In this document: positions 45,583 to 54,861 of the stretch, piece after piece
How the letters are laid out: each line of letters begins with the position of its first letter
How positions within the stretch are numbered: the first letter of the stretch is position 1
Assembly (NCBI GenBank): GCA_964571855.1
Contig: CAZNDO010000004.1
Location: 124,001-188,000, forward strand
Origin: CAYYFX01 sp964571855
GTDB lineage: Bacteria; ARS69
DNA: 64,000 nt
Direction: 5' to 3'
Program-made: the position numbers and the translations under genes
Notes under the pieces: generated by a model
The model's input: only the letters and a program-made list of their open reading frames with translations
What the model was told of the DNA's origin: nothing
Database searches by the model: none

Positions 45583-46884
45583 ATGGCAACGATCCAGAAG
45601 ACGTTGGAGCGCAGGGTTCCGGAGTGGCGGCGCGAGATCCACGATCTGATCGCCGCCCACGGGGATGACCGGATCGGCGAGGTGAACGTGCGGCAGGCGT
45701 ACGGCGGCGCCCGCGGCGTGAAGTGCATGGTCTGCGACACCTCGGAAGTCCCGCCGGACGTGGGGCTCCTCGTCCGGGACACTCCCATCGCGGAGCTCAA
45801 GGACCGCACGCCGGAGGAGATCTTCTTCCTCCTGGTCGCCGGCGAGCTCCCGGACAAGAAGGCGACGAAGGCCCTGCACGACGAACTCGTGGAACGCTCC
45901 CGCGTCCCGGCGTACGTGTGGAAGGTCCTCGATGCGATGCCGTCGAACTCCCACCCCATGTGCATGCTGGACACCGCCATCCTGGTGATGGAGCGGGAGT
46001 CGAAGTTCCGGGCGGCGTACACGGAGGGCCTCCGCAAGGAGGACTACTGGATCCCCACCCTGGAGGACTCGCTGGACCTCCTCGCGAAGCTCCCGGGCAT
46101 CGCGGCCGGCATCTACCGCATGCGCTTCAACAAGGGCCGCCGCATCCCCTTCCAGAAGGACCTGGACTGGTCCGGGAACTACGCGCGGATGCTGGGGCTG
46201 AAGGACCCGAACGGCGAGTTCGCGGACTGCCTGCGCCTGTACCTCGTGCTGCACTGCGACCACGAGGGCGGGAACGTGTCCGCGCACGCGTGCCACCTCG
46301 TCGGATCCGCGCTGTCGGACGTGTACTACGCGGTGTCGGCGGGACTGAACGGGCTCTCGGGCCCGCTGCACGGCCTGGCGAACCAGGAGTGCCTGGGCTG
46401 GATCCTGCAGGTCGAGGAGAAGTTCGGCGGGGTCCCGTCGGACGAGGAGCTGGCCCAGTTCGCGTGGGAGACGCTGAACTCCGGCAAGGTCATCCCGGGA
46501 TACGGGCACGCGGTGCTTCGCGTCACGGACCCGCGCTTCACGGCGTTCCGCGAGTTCGGCCTGAAGCACTTCCCCGAGGACCCGGTGCTGCGGATCGTGG
46601 ATCAGGTGTACCGGATCGTGCCGAAGGTGCTGCAGGAGCAGGGCAAGGCGAAGAACCCGTGGCCGAACGTGGACGCGGCCTCGGGCGCGCTCCTGTACCA
46701 CTACGGTCTGCGCGAGTTCTCGTACTACACGGTGCTGTTCTCCGTGTCGCGCGCCCTCGGGATGTGTGCGCAGCTCGTGGTGAACCGCGCGATCGGCACG
46801 CCCATCGAGCGGCCCAAGTCCGTCACCACCGCCTGGATCCGCAAGCAGGTGGGAGCGGCGGAGCTGGAGGCCTCGGAGCGGTAG
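45583..46884 (+). CDS. gltA: Citrate synthase
   Basis: 433 residues. Catalytic and binding motifs: HCDHEGGNVSAHACHLVGSA, LSGPLHGLANQECLGW (active-site His) and VIPGYGHAVLRVTDPRF (second His and Asp/Arg). The LHGLANQE form and overall length resemble the mitochondrial-like type rather than the NADH-regulated long Gram-negative type. It condenses acetyl-CoA and oxaloacetate. ATG 45583 follows GAGGAG; an earlier in-frame ATG at 45367 would add 72 low-complexity residues and is not credible. A GC-rich terminator hairpin follows. Confidence 0.95.
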   Translation: MATIQKTLERRVPEWRREIHDLIAAHGDDRIGEVNVRQAYGGARGVKCMVCDTSEVPPDVGLLVRDTPIAELKDRTPEEIFFLLVAGELPDKKATKALHDELVERSRVPAYVWKVLDAMPSNSHPMCMLDTAILVMERESKFRAAYTEGLRKEDYWIPTLEDSLDLLAKLPGIAAGIYRMRFNKGRRIPFQKDLDWSGNYARMLGLKDPNGEFADCLRLYLVLHCDHEGGNVSAHACHLVGSALSDVYYAVSAGLNGLSGPLHGLANQECLGWILQVEEKFGGVPSDEELAQFAWETLNSGKVIPGYGHAVLRVTDPRFTAFREFGLKHFPEDPVLRIVDQVYRIVPKVLQEQGKAKNPWPNVDAASGALLYHYGLREFSYYTVLFSVSRALGMCAQLVVNRAIGTPIERPKSVTTAWIRKQVGAAELEASER

Positions 46885-46912
46885 TCCCCGGCGAAGCGGG
46901 AGTCACGCGGGC

Positions 46913-46942
46913 GGGGGCCGGAGCGGGAGCGCTCCGGCCCCC
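46913..46942 (+). terminator. Terminator-like hairpin after gltA
   Basis: Twelve-base perfect stem GGGGGCCGGAGC/GCTCCGGCCCCC with a six-base loop, 28 bases after the gltA stop; only a weak T content follows. Confidence 0.6.
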
Positions 46943-47041
46943 GTCGCTTGCCGGCCGGTCGCTCGCCCTTGCCCGTCGCCTGCGGCCCGCACCGTTCGGC
47001 CCCCGCCGCGGGCGGATGGCGCCTCCGGTCGCTGCGCCGCG

Positions 47042-47425
47042 TCACTCGCCGCCGGCCGGCGGGGCGTACCGCCAGCGGACGCGATCCAGGTCCAGCCGGT
47101 CGGCCAGCCCGATCAGATGCACGGGACGCGCGTACTGGACGAACAGCGGCTCGTGGCGCGGATCCCGGAGGGTCTCCGTCCCGGACGGAGGCGCCGACCG
47201 GGCAGGCGCGGCGCCGGGCGGAAGCGTGGCCGTCACGCGGATGGTGTCCATGGCCACCGACACCACCGGCGGTGGAGGGAGCAGCCCCGGGCCGGTCGGA
47301 ACGGCCGGCCCGGAGGCCGCCGGCGCCTCCGGGGCCGCCGCCTGCGCCGCCGGCTCGGCCCCGCCGGCGGCGCCGACCGCCGCCACGAGCAGTCCGGCCA
47401 GGAAGGTGGGGACGATGGCGAGCAT
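47042..47425 (-). CDS. Small secreted protein, unknown
   Basis: 127 residues: signal peptide MLAIVPTFLAGLLVAAVGAA (about 1-22), an Ala/Pro-rich spacer, then about 60 residues (VVSVAMDTIRVTATLPPG ... PLFVQYARPVHLIGLADRLD). I recognise no family. GGAGG five bases before the ATG and a clean signal peptide support a real gene. It diverges from the DinB-like gene. Confidence 0.6.
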   Translation of the reverse strand: MLAIVPTFLAGLLVAAVGAAGGAEPAAQAAAPEAPAASGPAVPTGPGLLPPPPVVSVAMDTIRVTATLPPGAAPARSAPPSGTETLRDPRHEPLFVQYARPVHLIGLADRLDLDRVRWRYAPPAGGE

Positions 47426-47542
47426 CCGGTCCTCCGCCTCGCCACTGTGACCTTGTCCCGGGGTTCCCGCAACCTGGCTCGCGCGCGTGCGCCACGCCGG
47501 CGGTACACTCCGCGCCCGGATCCCGCTCCCGGAGGTCGCCCG

Positions 47543-48085
47543 ATGCCCGTTCCGTCCGCCCCGTCCGTCCGCCCCGGTCCGGACGAGTACGCCCCCTACT
47601 ACGCGGCGTACATCGCCGGGATCCCCGAAGGGGACATCGTGGATCGGCTCGAGAACCAGGGCGAGGCCACGTGCCGGCTGCTCGCGGACGTGCCCGAAGA
47701 CCGGGGGAATCATCGCTACGCGCCGGGGAAGTGGAGCCTGAAGGAGGTCCTCGGGCACGTGAACGACGTGGAGCGGGTCTTCGCGCTCCGCGCGCTCGCG
47801 TTCGCGCGGGGCGAGCGGGCCCCGCTCTTCGGCATGGAACAGGACGAGTGGGTGGCCGCGGCGGGCTTCGACCGGCGCACGCTGCGTTCCCTGGCCGCGG
47901 AATTCCGCGCCATCCGCGGCGCCACGCTCCACCTCCTCCGCGGCCTCGCCCCGGGGGACTGGCCGCGGCGCGGCACCGCGTCCGGCGTGGAGTTCACGGT
48001 GCGGGCGATTCCCTGGATCCTCGCCGGCCACGAGCGGCACCACGTGGCCGTCATCCGGGACCGGTACCTTCCCCCCGGCTCCTGA
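47543..48085 (+). CDS. DinB-fold (DinB_2) putative metal-binding hydrolase/transferase
   Basis: 180 residues, four-helix DinB-like bundle. Three His in typical places: one in LGHVNDVERVFALRALAFARG, two in GHERHHVAVIRDRY. Members include thiol-dependent transferases; specific role unknown. ATG with GGAGG seven bases upstream. Confidence 0.82.
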   Translation: MPVPSAPSVRPGPDEYAPYYAAYIAGIPEGDIVDRLENQGEATCRLLADVPEDRGNHRYAPGKWSLKEVLGHVNDVERVFALRALAFARGERAPLFGMEQDEWVAAAGFDRRTLRSLAAEFRAIRGATLHLLRGLAPGDWPRRGTASGVEFTVRAIPWILAGHERHHVAVIRDRYLPPGS

Positions 48086-48156
48086 CGGCCAAAGGACACG
48101 GACCGGGTGTGGAAGGGATCCCCGGAGCGCGGATCTTCCCGCGCCGAGGAGGAGTC

Positions 48157-48522
48157 ATGTCCCGCGTCGTCCACTTCGAGATCCCGTCCGACGATCCCGC
48201 CCGCGCCCGCCGCTTCTACGAGCGCGCCTTCGGCTGGGCCTTCCAGTCGTGGGGCGGCCCCACGGAATACTGGCTCGCCACCACCGGGAAGGAAGGCCCG
48301 GGGATCGACGGCGGCATCCTGCCGCGGCAGGCTCCCGGGCAGGCCGTTTCCTGCACGCTCGGCGTCGCGTCGGTGGACGAGTCGCTGCGTGCCGTGCTGG
48401 CCGCCGGCGGTGCCGTCACGGTGCCCAAGTCGGCGATCCCGGGCGTCGGCTGGCTGGCGTACTTCGCGGATCCCGAGGGGAACGTCATCGGGCTGATGCA
48501 GGCGGACCCCGCCGCGAAGTGA
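48157..48522 (+). CDS. VOC (glyoxalase-like) family protein
   Basis: 121 residues with two beta-alpha-beta-beta-beta modules: VVHFEIPSDDPARARRFYER at the start and GWLAYFADPEGNVIGLMQ at the end, usual for small VOC proteins. Substrate unknown. ATG behind GAGGAGGA. Confidence 0.85.
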   Translation: MSRVVHFEIPSDDPARARRFYERAFGWAFQSWGGPTEYWLATTGKEGPGIDGGILPRQAPGQAVSCTLGVASVDESLRAVLAAGGAVTVPKSAIPGVGWLAYFADPEGNVIGLMQADPAAK

Positions 48523-48615
48523 CCGGCGCCGACGGGCGGCGCCCCCGGGCCGCCGCGGACGCGGACCGTGCTATCCTCGCCGGGTCCGCTGCGGATCCCG
48601 AGGTGCGCCGCCCCG

Positions 48616-50046
48616 ATGCTCTTCAACTCGGTCGTCTTCCTCGTGTTCCTCGCGGTCGTGGTCCCGTTGTGGCTCGCCCTTCCGCGCCGCCTCGGGACGC
48701 CGTTCCTCGTCGCCGCCAGCTACTTCTTCTACGGCTACTGGGACTGGCGCTTCCTCTCGCTCCTGTTCGCCTCCACCCTGCTGGACTACTACGTCGCGCT
48801 GGCCCTGGCCCGTGCCGGCGACCCGCGGCGGCGCAAGGCGCTCCTTTGGATGAGCCTGGCCGGCAACCTCGGCATGCTGGGGTTCTTCAAGTACTTCGGG
48901 TTCTTCGTGGACTCGTTCGAGGCGATGACGGCGTCCTTCGGCCTCCCGCCGCTCGACGCCCTGCACCTGAACGTGGTGCTTCCGGTGGGCATCTCGTTCT
49001 ACACCTTCCAGACGCTGTCCTACACGATCGACGTCTATCGCGGGCGCCTTTCGCCCACGCGGAACTTCGCGGACTTCGCGCTGTACGTGAGCTTCTTCCC
49101 GCAGCTCGTGGCCGGGCCCATCGAGCGCGCCACGCACCTCCTCCCGCAGATCGCGGCCGGGCGCCGGCCCGGGCGGGAGGACTTCCGGGAGGGCATCGCC
49201 CTGGTGGGCATCGGGATGTTCAAGAAGGTGATGCTGGGCGACACGTGCGGGCGCATCGTGGACGCGATCTTCGCCGCGCCGGGGCACTACACGTCCTCCG
49301 AGCTGGCCGCCGCCCTGCTCCTCTTCTCCATCCAGATCTACTCCGACTTCTCCGGCTACAGCAGCATCGCGCGCGGCACGGCGCGCTTCTTCGGCGTGGA
49401 CCTGATGGAGAACTTCAACCAGCCGTACCTCTCCGCCAGCATCACCGAGTTCTGGCGGCGGTGGCACATCTCCCTCTCCTCCTGGCTGCGCGACTACCTC
49501 TACGTCCCGCTCGGCGGCAACCGGAAGGGTCCCGTGCGCACGTACGTGAACCTCTTCGCCACGATGCTGCTGGGCGGCCTGTGGCACGGCGCGAACTGGA
49601 CCTTCGTGGTCTGGGGCGGGCTGCATGGTCTGTACCTCGCCGTGCACAAGGCGATGCTCGGCGAGCGCAAGCCGGCGGAGCGCTTCGCGCCGCGGGGCGC
49701 GGCGAGCGTGGCCGCGTACCTCGGCAAGGTGATCACCACGAACCTGCTCGTGCAGCTCACGTGGATCTTCTTCCGCGCCCCGGACTTCGGCACGGCGTTC
49801 CTGTTCCTGCGCCGCATCCTGGCCTGGCACGGCGGCCCGCACGACGCGCAGCTCCTGACCGTCACCGCGACGTACCTGGCCGCCGCCGTCGCGATCGACG
49901 TGGTGGAGTACACGACCGGCGACCACGCGTTCCTCGCCCGCCTGGGGCCGGCCTTCCGCACCGGCATCTACGCCGGGATGTGGGCGGCCATCCTGATGTA
50001 CATGTTCCAGGCTCCGCCCATGCCCTTCATCTACTTCCAGTTCTGA
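48616..50046 (+). CDS. MBOAT-family O-acyltransferase (AlgI-like)
   Basis: 476 residues, polytopic. MLFNSVVFLVFLAVVVPLWL at the N-terminus, FYTFQTLSYTIDVYRG, FPQLVAGPIERATHLLPQI, WRRWHISLSSWLRDYLYVPLGG, and the catalytic His in GGLWHGANWTFVVWGGLHG are textbook AlgI/PatA features. It passes acyl (usually acetyl) groups across the inner membrane for O-acylation of an exported glycan. An in-frame ATG at 48568 adds 16 poor residues; 48616 begins at the conserved MLFNS. The SGNH partner follows after 10 bases. Confidence 0.93.
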   Translation: MLFNSVVFLVFLAVVVPLWLALPRRLGTPFLVAASYFFYGYWDWRFLSLLFASTLLDYYVALALARAGDPRRRKALLWMSLAGNLGMLGFFKYFGFFVDSFEAMTASFGLPPLDALHLNVVLPVGISFYTFQTLSYTIDVYRGRLSPTRNFADFALYVSFFPQLVAGPIERATHLLPQIAAGRRPGREDFREGIALVGIGMFKKVMLGDTCGRIVDAIFAAPGHYTSSELAAALLLFSIQIYSDFSGYSSIARGTARFFGVDLMENFNQPYLSASITEFWRRWHISLSSWLRDYLYVPLGGNRKGPVRTYVNLFATMLLGGLWHGANWTFVVWGGLHGLYLAVHKAMLGERKPAERFAPRGAASVAAYLGKVITTNLLVQLTWIFFRAPDFGTAFLFLRRILAWHGGPHDAQLLTVTATYLAAAVAIDVVEYTTGDHAFLARLGPAFRTGIYAGMWAAILMYMFQAPPMPFIYFQF

Positions 50047-50056
50047 GGGGGATGCC

Positions 50057-51145
50057 GTGACGGGAACGATCCGGGCGGCGGGAAGTGCGGGACTCGGGCT
50101 GCTCCTCGCGCTCGCGGTGGTCGAGGTCTTCCTGCGCCTGTCCGGGGCGGTCCTTCCCTCCTTCGTCCGCGACGACGAACGGTTCGGCCGCGTCCTTCGC
50201 CCGGACATGTCCCTGCTCTTCGTGAACGAGGGGTTCTTCCTCGGCCGCACGAACGCGTGGGGCTACCTCGGCCCGGGCCCGGGTCCGGGCCTGGATCGCC
50301 CGGACGGCGAGCTGCGGGTGGCGCTGCTCGGCGACTCGTTCGTGGAAGGGTTCCAGATCCTCGATCGCCGCCACTTCCGCAGCCGGCTGGAGGCCGCGCT
50401 GAACGCGGACGCGTCGCGACCCGTCCGCGTCATGAACTTCGGATTCTCCGGGTTCAACTTCGCACGCGCCGCGGACTACGCGGACGCGTACGTGTCGCGC
50501 TTCGACCCGGATCTGGTCCTCTTCTTCGCGGGGATCGACGACTTCGTGCAGGAGTCCACGGACCTCGGCCCGCGCTTCCGTGCGGAAGGGGACTCCGTGG
50601 TCGTGGACCTCTCCTTCCGGGAGAGCGCGGCGTTCCGGCGCAAGCTGGCAGTAAGCGCGGCGCGGGACTTCTCGTTCTACACGCTCCTGCGGAAGTGCGT
50701 GCAGCTCGTGAAGGAGGGGAAGACCGGTCTCCTGGTCCTGGAGAAGCTGCACCCCGCCCACGGCGCGCCGCAGGCCGAGACGGATTGGGCGGGAAGCGAC
50801 GCGGATGCGCCGGATCCCGCGAAGGACGCGGTCAACCGTCGCCTCCTCGGGAAGCTGGGCCGGTGGAACGACTCGGGACATCCGAGGGTGGCCATCGTGG
50901 CGAAGCGGCCGCTGAGCGGGCGCTACCGCGAGTGGATCGAGGAGGCCGGGCTGCCCATCCTGGACCCGCAGCCGGCGCTCCGGGCGTCCCGCGAGCGCGG
51001 CGTGGACCCCAACTGGTGGCCCGTGACGAAGCGGCGCGGTCACTGGAACGACACGGGCCACGAGATCATCGCCCGGGAGCTCGCGGCGCCGGTGCGCGCG
51101 CTGCTCGACGGGGGCGGCGAACTCGCGGCGGCGGGAGCGCCATGA
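50057..51145 (+). CDS. SGNH/GDSL-like hydrolase, MBOAT partner
   Basis: 362 residues with an N-terminal anchor (about 8-28) and an SGNH domain: LLGDSFVEGF (Ser94) and the C-terminal block HWNDTGHEI with Asp/His. Placed directly after an AlgI-like MBOAT gene it corresponds to the AlgJ/AlgX/PatB-type periplasmic partner that puts the acetyl group on a polysaccharide. GTG start behind GAGGGGG. The stop overlaps the SDR start (ATGA). Confidence 0.82.
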   Translation: MTGTIRAAGSAGLGLLLALAVVEVFLRLSGAVLPSFVRDDERFGRVLRPDMSLLFVNEGFFLGRTNAWGYLGPGPGPGLDRPDGELRVALLGDSFVEGFQILDRRHFRSRLEAALNADASRPVRVMNFGFSGFNFARAADYADAYVSRFDPDLVLFFAGIDDFVQESTDLGPRFRAEGDSVVVDLSFRESAAFRRKLAVSAARDFSFYTLLRKCVQLVKEGKTGLLVLEKLHPAHGAPQAETDWAGSDADAPDPAKDAVNRRLLGKLGRWNDSGHPRVAIVAKRPLSGRYREWIEEAGLPILDPQPALRASRERGVDPNWWPVTKRRGHWNDTGHEIIARELAAPVRALLDGGGELAAAGAP

Positions 51146-51885
51146 ACGTCCTCGTGACCGGGGCGTCCCGGGGCATCGGACGGGCGACCGCCCTCGCCTT
51201 CGCCGCACGCGGCGCGCGCGTGGTGGTCCACTACGCCACGAACCGCGACGCCGCCGCGGCCGTGCACGCGGCCCTGCCGGGCGGACCGCACGCCCTCGTG
51301 GACGCGGACCTCGCGACCCCGGACGGCGCGCAGCGGCTGTTCGACCGGGCGCTGGAGGCGGCCGGCTCGCTGGACGTGCTGGTGAACAACGCGGGCCTGT
51401 GGGAGGAGCACAAGGTGCTGGAGACCGGCTTCGCGCGGTGGAGCGGCGCCTGGGATCGCACGATCGCCGCGAACCTCACGGCCCCCGTGCACCTCATGTA
51501 CTTCGCGGCCCGGCACATGGCGGCGCGCGGCGGGGGGCGCATCGTGAACGTCACCTCGCGCGGCGCCTTCCGGGGCGAGCCCGAGGGCCCGGCCTACGCG
51601 GCCAGCAAGGCGGGCCTGAACATCGCCGGCCAGTCTCTGGCGCGCGCGCTCGGCCGCAGCGGCGTGCACGTCTTCACGCTGGCCCCGGGCTGGGTGGACA
51701 CCGACATGGCCGCGGACTTCCTGGCCGGCGCCCGCGGGGAGGCGATCCGCGCCGAGACAGCGCTCGGCCGCGTGGCCACGGCCGACGAGGTGGCCGCCGC
51801 GCTCGTCTTCCTCGGGCTGGACGCGCCCGCATCCATGACGGGCTGCATCGTGGACCTGAACGGAGCGTCCTACCTGCGCACGTGA
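51142..51885 (+). CDS. Short-chain dehydrogenase/reductase (FabG-like)
   Basis: 247 residues. TGASRGIG cofactor loop (6-13), NNAG, catalytic Ser (NVTSRGAF) and YxxxK (YAASK). NADP preference is likely from the residues after strand two but is not certain. It could be 3-oxoacyl-ACP reductase or a sugar/ketone reductase; coupling to the MBOAT-SGNH pair hints at envelope-glycan work. Confidence 0.88.
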   Translation: MNVLVTGASRGIGRATALAFAARGARVVVHYATNRDAAAAVHAALPGGPHALVDADLATPDGAQRLFDRALEAAGSLDVLVNNAGLWEEHKVLETGFARWSGAWDRTIAANLTAPVHLMYFAARHMAARGGGRIVNVTSRGAFRGEPEGPAYAASKAGLNIAGQSLARALGRSGVHVFTLAPGWVDTDMAADFLAGARGEAIRAETALGRVATADEVAAALVFLGLDAPASMTGCIVDLNGASYLRT

Positions 51886-51898
51886 CGCGCGGCGCGCC

Positions 51899-52381
51899 CT
51901 AGCCCGGAGGTCGCGGCACGCCGGCCGCGAGCCCGCTCAGGTCCACCAGCTCGATCCCCAGCTCCGCGGCGATCTCGATCGACCGGCGATCGCGGTAGAA
52001 CTCCCCGTAGCAGATCCTGCGGATGGACGAGTTGGCGATCAGGCGGAAGCAGCTCCAGCACGGGCTGGCCGTGGTGTAGATGTCCGCGCCCTCGATGCGC
52101 ACGCCGTTGCGCGCGGCCTGGCAGATGGCGTTCGCCTCCGCGTGCACCGTGCGCACGCAGTGGCCGTCCTCCATCAGGTGGCCCGCGTCGCTGCAGTGCG
52201 GCAGGCCGCGGATGGAGCCGTTGTATCCCGTGGAGAGGATCGTCTTGTCCCGCACGATCACCGCACCCACGTGCTTGCGGTCGCAGGTGGCGCGCGTGGC
52301 CACCTGGCGCGCGATGTTCATGAAGTACTCGTCCCAGGATACGCGGGCGGCGATCCCCGCCACGGGCAGGCCGGCGCTCAT
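51899..52381 (-). CDS. dCMP deaminase / ComEB family
   Basis: 160 residues. Zinc and proton-shuttle residues His80-Ala-Glu82 (VRTVHAEANAI) and Cys108/Cys111 (SPCWSC); TGYNGSIRGLPHC is typical of dCMP deaminases. It makes dUMP for thymidylate synthesis. ATG overlaps the DoxX stop (ATGA), no strong ribosome site. Confidence 0.92.
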   Translation of the reverse strand: MSAGLPVAGIAARVSWDEYFMNIARQVATRATCDRKHVGAVIVRDKTILSTGYNGSIRGLPHCSDAGHLMEDGHCVRTVHAEANAICQAARNGVRIEGADIYTTASPCWSCFRLIANSSIRRICYGEFYRDRRSIEIAAELGIELVDLSGLAAGVPRPPG

Positions 52382-52803
52382 CGGCCGAACAGGACCCGGT
52401 ACCGCCCCGGGCCGGTGATCAGGAGCGCCGTGTACACCGTGCAGAGCTCCAGGGCGTGCGACGCCGCCTTCCAGCCCGAGCCCGGCTCGCCCGCCGGCAG
52501 GCTCAGGTGGTGCACCGCCGCCACGAGCATCGTGAACGCCACCATCGCGGCCGCCGGGCGCGCCAGGATCCCCAGCGCCACGAGCGCGGCGGCCACCGAC
52601 TCGGAGAACGCCGCCAGGAAGCCCCAGACGACCGGCAGGAAGGTGATCCCCAGGTTCCCCATCGCGCCGCCGATGCCTTCCCACCGCTCCGGACCGCCGG
52701 TGATCTTCGCCCAGCCGTGGAAAGCCACGAGGCTGGCGCCGACCAGGAGGCGCAGGAGAAGCAGGGCGAGGTCCGGCTGGGTGATGCCGCCACGTGCCGA
52801 CAC
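52378..52803 (-). CDS. DoxX-family membrane protein
   Basis: 141 residues, four membrane helices. LLLLRLLVGASLVAFHGWAKITGG at the N-terminus is the DoxX signature. Function of the family is loose (redox/thiosulfate-linked). GTG start with GGAGG seven bases upstream. Confidence 0.85.
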   Translation of the reverse strand: MSARGGITQPDLALLLLRLLVGASLVAFHGWAKITGGPERWEGIGGAMGNLGITFLPVVWGFLAAFSESVAAALVALGILARPAAAMVAFTMLVAAVHHLSLPAGEPGSGWKAASHALELCTVYTALLITGPGRYRVLFGR

Positions 52804-52860
52804 GAGTCCGCCTCCGTCCCAGGGGTGGAGTCGGGGCAGGGTACCACGCCGGAACGACGA

Positions 52861-52888
52861 GGGCCCCGCCGGTTTCCCGGCGGGGCCC
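52861..52888 (-). terminator. Terminator-like hairpin between csp and doxX
   Basis: Twelve-base perfect stem GGGCCCCGCCGG/CCGGCGGGGCCC with a four-base loop, 24 bases after the csp stop on the minus strand. Confidence 0.6.
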
Positions 52889-52912
52889 CGACGAGCGGTC
52901 CCGTTGCAGGAG

Positions 52913-53125
52913 CTACTGCTGGACCTTCGTCACGTTCTCGGCGGCCGGGCCCTTCGTGCCGGCGACCACGTCGAACTCCACCCGCTGCCCTTCGGTGAGG
53001 CTGCGGAAGCCCTCCATCCGGATGGCGGAGTGGTGCACGAAGACGTCCTTCTGCCCGTCGTCGCGCGTGATGAAGCCGAAGCCCTTCTCGTCATTGAACC
53101 ACTTCACGGTGCCGGTCACACGCAT
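52913..53125 (-). CDS. Cold-shock protein
   Basis: 70 residues: RNP1 KGFGFIT and RNP2 VFVHHSAI of the single cold-shock domain, an RNA chaperone and antiterminator. 83-90 percent like the second copy at 54352 by eye. About 195 bases without a gene lie upstream, a plausible long 5' leader as in cspA. Confidence 0.95.
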   Translation of the reverse strand: MRVTGTVKWFNDEKGFGFITRDDGQKDVFVHHSAIRMEGFRSLTEGQRVEFDVVAGTKGPAAENVTKVQQ

Positions 53126-53321
53126 CCCCGGTCTCCTTTGTCGCTGCGTCGGAGTCCGGGCCTGCTTCGCAAGAACATCCCCACGTCCGACTTCTCATGT
53201 TCGCGGGAACCTCCCGCGTCGGTGACGCTCCCCACCGCGGGCAGCGTCCTTCTCGAGCCGCCTTCCGGCGCCTCGATATCCCGGCCGGCGCGAGGCCGGC
53301 TTCCGTGCCGCCGCCCGTGCG

Positions 53322-54236
53322 CTACTTCGGCGCGGGTGCGGCGTAGACGTTGCGCACCACTCCCACGGCCTCCAGCAGCTTCAGCTGCAGCCACGTGGGA
53401 TCGAACTCGTACCAGCGGAGCCCGTGCCGGGCCGATCGCTGGTGCGCATGGTGGTTGTTATGCCAGCCCTCGCCCCACGAAATCAAGGCCACCCAGGGGT
53501 TGTTCTTCGAATCGTCGTCCGTGGCGAAGTTCTTGTAACCCCAGGTGTGGGAGGCCGAATTCACGAGCCAGGTGGCGTGATATGTGAACACGGTCCGGAC
53601 GGCGACGCCCCAGACCACCCAGGACCAGCCGCCCAGGAACCACAGGACCACGCCCAGGACGACCTGCGGCAGCCAGAAGTACTTCTCCAGCCACACCATG
53701 AACCGCTCCTTGCGGAGGTCCTTCGCGGCCATCGTGACGTCGCGTCCGAGGGGGTCGTACACCACGCACCAGAGCAGGTGCGCCCAGAGGAACCCGTGCC
53801 GGGGGGAGTGCGGGTCGGCCTCGTCGTCCGAGTCCCGGTGGTGCAGCCGGTGTACGCCCACCCACGACAGGGGCCCGCCCTGGTAGCTCAGCGTGCCCAG
53901 CACGGCGAGCGTGCGGCGGAACAGCGGCGAGGTCTCGAACCCGCGGTGGGTCAGCAGCCGGTGGTAGCCCATCGAGATCCCCAGGCCGCAGGCGAGCCAG
54001 TACAGCCCCACGGCCACGGCGAGCGCGCTCCAGCTGAACGTGGCCGGTGCGAAGAGGCAGGCCACGTGCAGCGCACCGATCGCCCAGAAGTGCGGCGGGT
54101 TGATGCGATCCCAGCCGAACCGCCGGATGCCCTCGGGAATGGGGTCGTCCTCCATCGCCGCCGTCCCGGAAGCGGGGACGTGCTGCGTCCGGGGTTCCTC
54201 CGCGAGCGTCGCCCGCCCTGTCGTCTCTACCGGCAT
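53322..54236 (-). CDS. Acyl-CoA/acyl-lipid delta-9-type fatty acid desaturase
   Basis: 304 residues with three His boxes: HRLLTH (92-97), HRLHH (129-133) and HNNHH (near 271), and paired membrane helices around them. A di-iron enzyme that adds a cis double bond to acyl chains. ATG behind AGGAGG; an in-frame ATG at 54317 would add 27 low-complexity residues. It stands between two cold-shock genes on the same strand. Confidence 0.93.
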   Translation of the reverse strand: MPVETTGRATLAEEPRTQHVPASGTAAMEDDPIPEGIRRFGWDRINPPHFWAIGALHVACLFAPATFSWSALAVAVGLYWLACGLGISMGYHRLLTHRGFETSPLFRRTLAVLGTLSYQGGPLSWVGVHRLHHRDSDDEADPHSPRHGFLWAHLLWCVVYDPLGRDVTMAAKDLRKERFMVWLEKYFWLPQVVLGVVLWFLGGWSWVVWGVAVRTVFTYHATWLVNSASHTWGYKNFATDDDSKNNPWVALISWGEGWHNNHHAHQRSARHGLRWYEFDPTWLQLKLLEAVGVVRNVYAAPAPK

Positions 54237-54351
54237 CTCTCCTCCTCGACGCCCGCGAGCCGGCGCGCCGCGCCGCCCCCCCGACCGCCCTGTCGTCTCG
54301 CGGGGGTCGCGCGCCAACGCGCCCCCTCCGTGATCCTGCCCGATCCCGCCG

Positions 54352-54570
54352 TCAGCCGTCGATCCTCGTCACGTTCTCCGCCGCGGGACCCTTGGTCCCC
54401 GCCACCACGTCGAACTCCACGCGCTGCCCCTCGGCGAGCGAGCGGAAGCCGCCGTTGGGCTGCCGGATGGCGGAGTGGTGGACGAAGACGTCCTTCTGGC
54501 CGTCGTCGCGCGCGATGAAGCCGAAGCCCTTCTCGTCGTTGAACCACTTCACGGTGCCGGTGATGCGCAT
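54352..54570 (-). CDS. Cold-shock protein (second copy)
   Basis: 72 residues with KGFGFIA and VFVHHSAI. It differs from the copy at 52913 mainly by a two-residue insertion (RQPNGGFRS versus RMEGFRS). ATG behind GGAAGGAG. Confidence 0.95.
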   Translation of the reverse strand: MRITGTVKWFNDEKGFGFIARDDGQKDVFVHHSAIRQPNGGFRSLAEGQRVEFDVVAGTKGPAAENVTRIDG

Positions 54571-54861
54571 GGACGCTCCTTCCCCGCCCGCCGCGGCCCG
54601 CGCGCGGATCGTACCCCGGACCGGACGAACGTGCGGCGAAATGCGACTTCCGGCCGCGCCGTGCCGGGCGAGCGGAAGCGCGCGGAGCGCCCCACGGGGC
54701 CGGAGCAAGGGAGTGCGGGGATCGATGACAGCGGGCGGGCTCTCTTCGAAGGGAGGGCGCGACACCCTCCTCGTGGGTCGGTTGCGGGCTTCAGGGTCCC
54801 GGATCCCGGGTCTCTCGGCTCGGCGGACTTCCCGCAGCCGGACGGCCCCTACTCGCGGATC
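54571..54861. other. 291-base gap between tRNA-Asn and csp
   Basis: No gene seen. It holds a small hairpin (GGAGGG 54752-54757 / CCCTCC 54765-54770) and the csp leader. Confidence 0.4.

Noticed and set aside
53116..53394. 92-codon minus frame over the csp leader
   Set aside because: No ribosome site, no recognisable domain, overlaps the csp start; taken as leader sequence.
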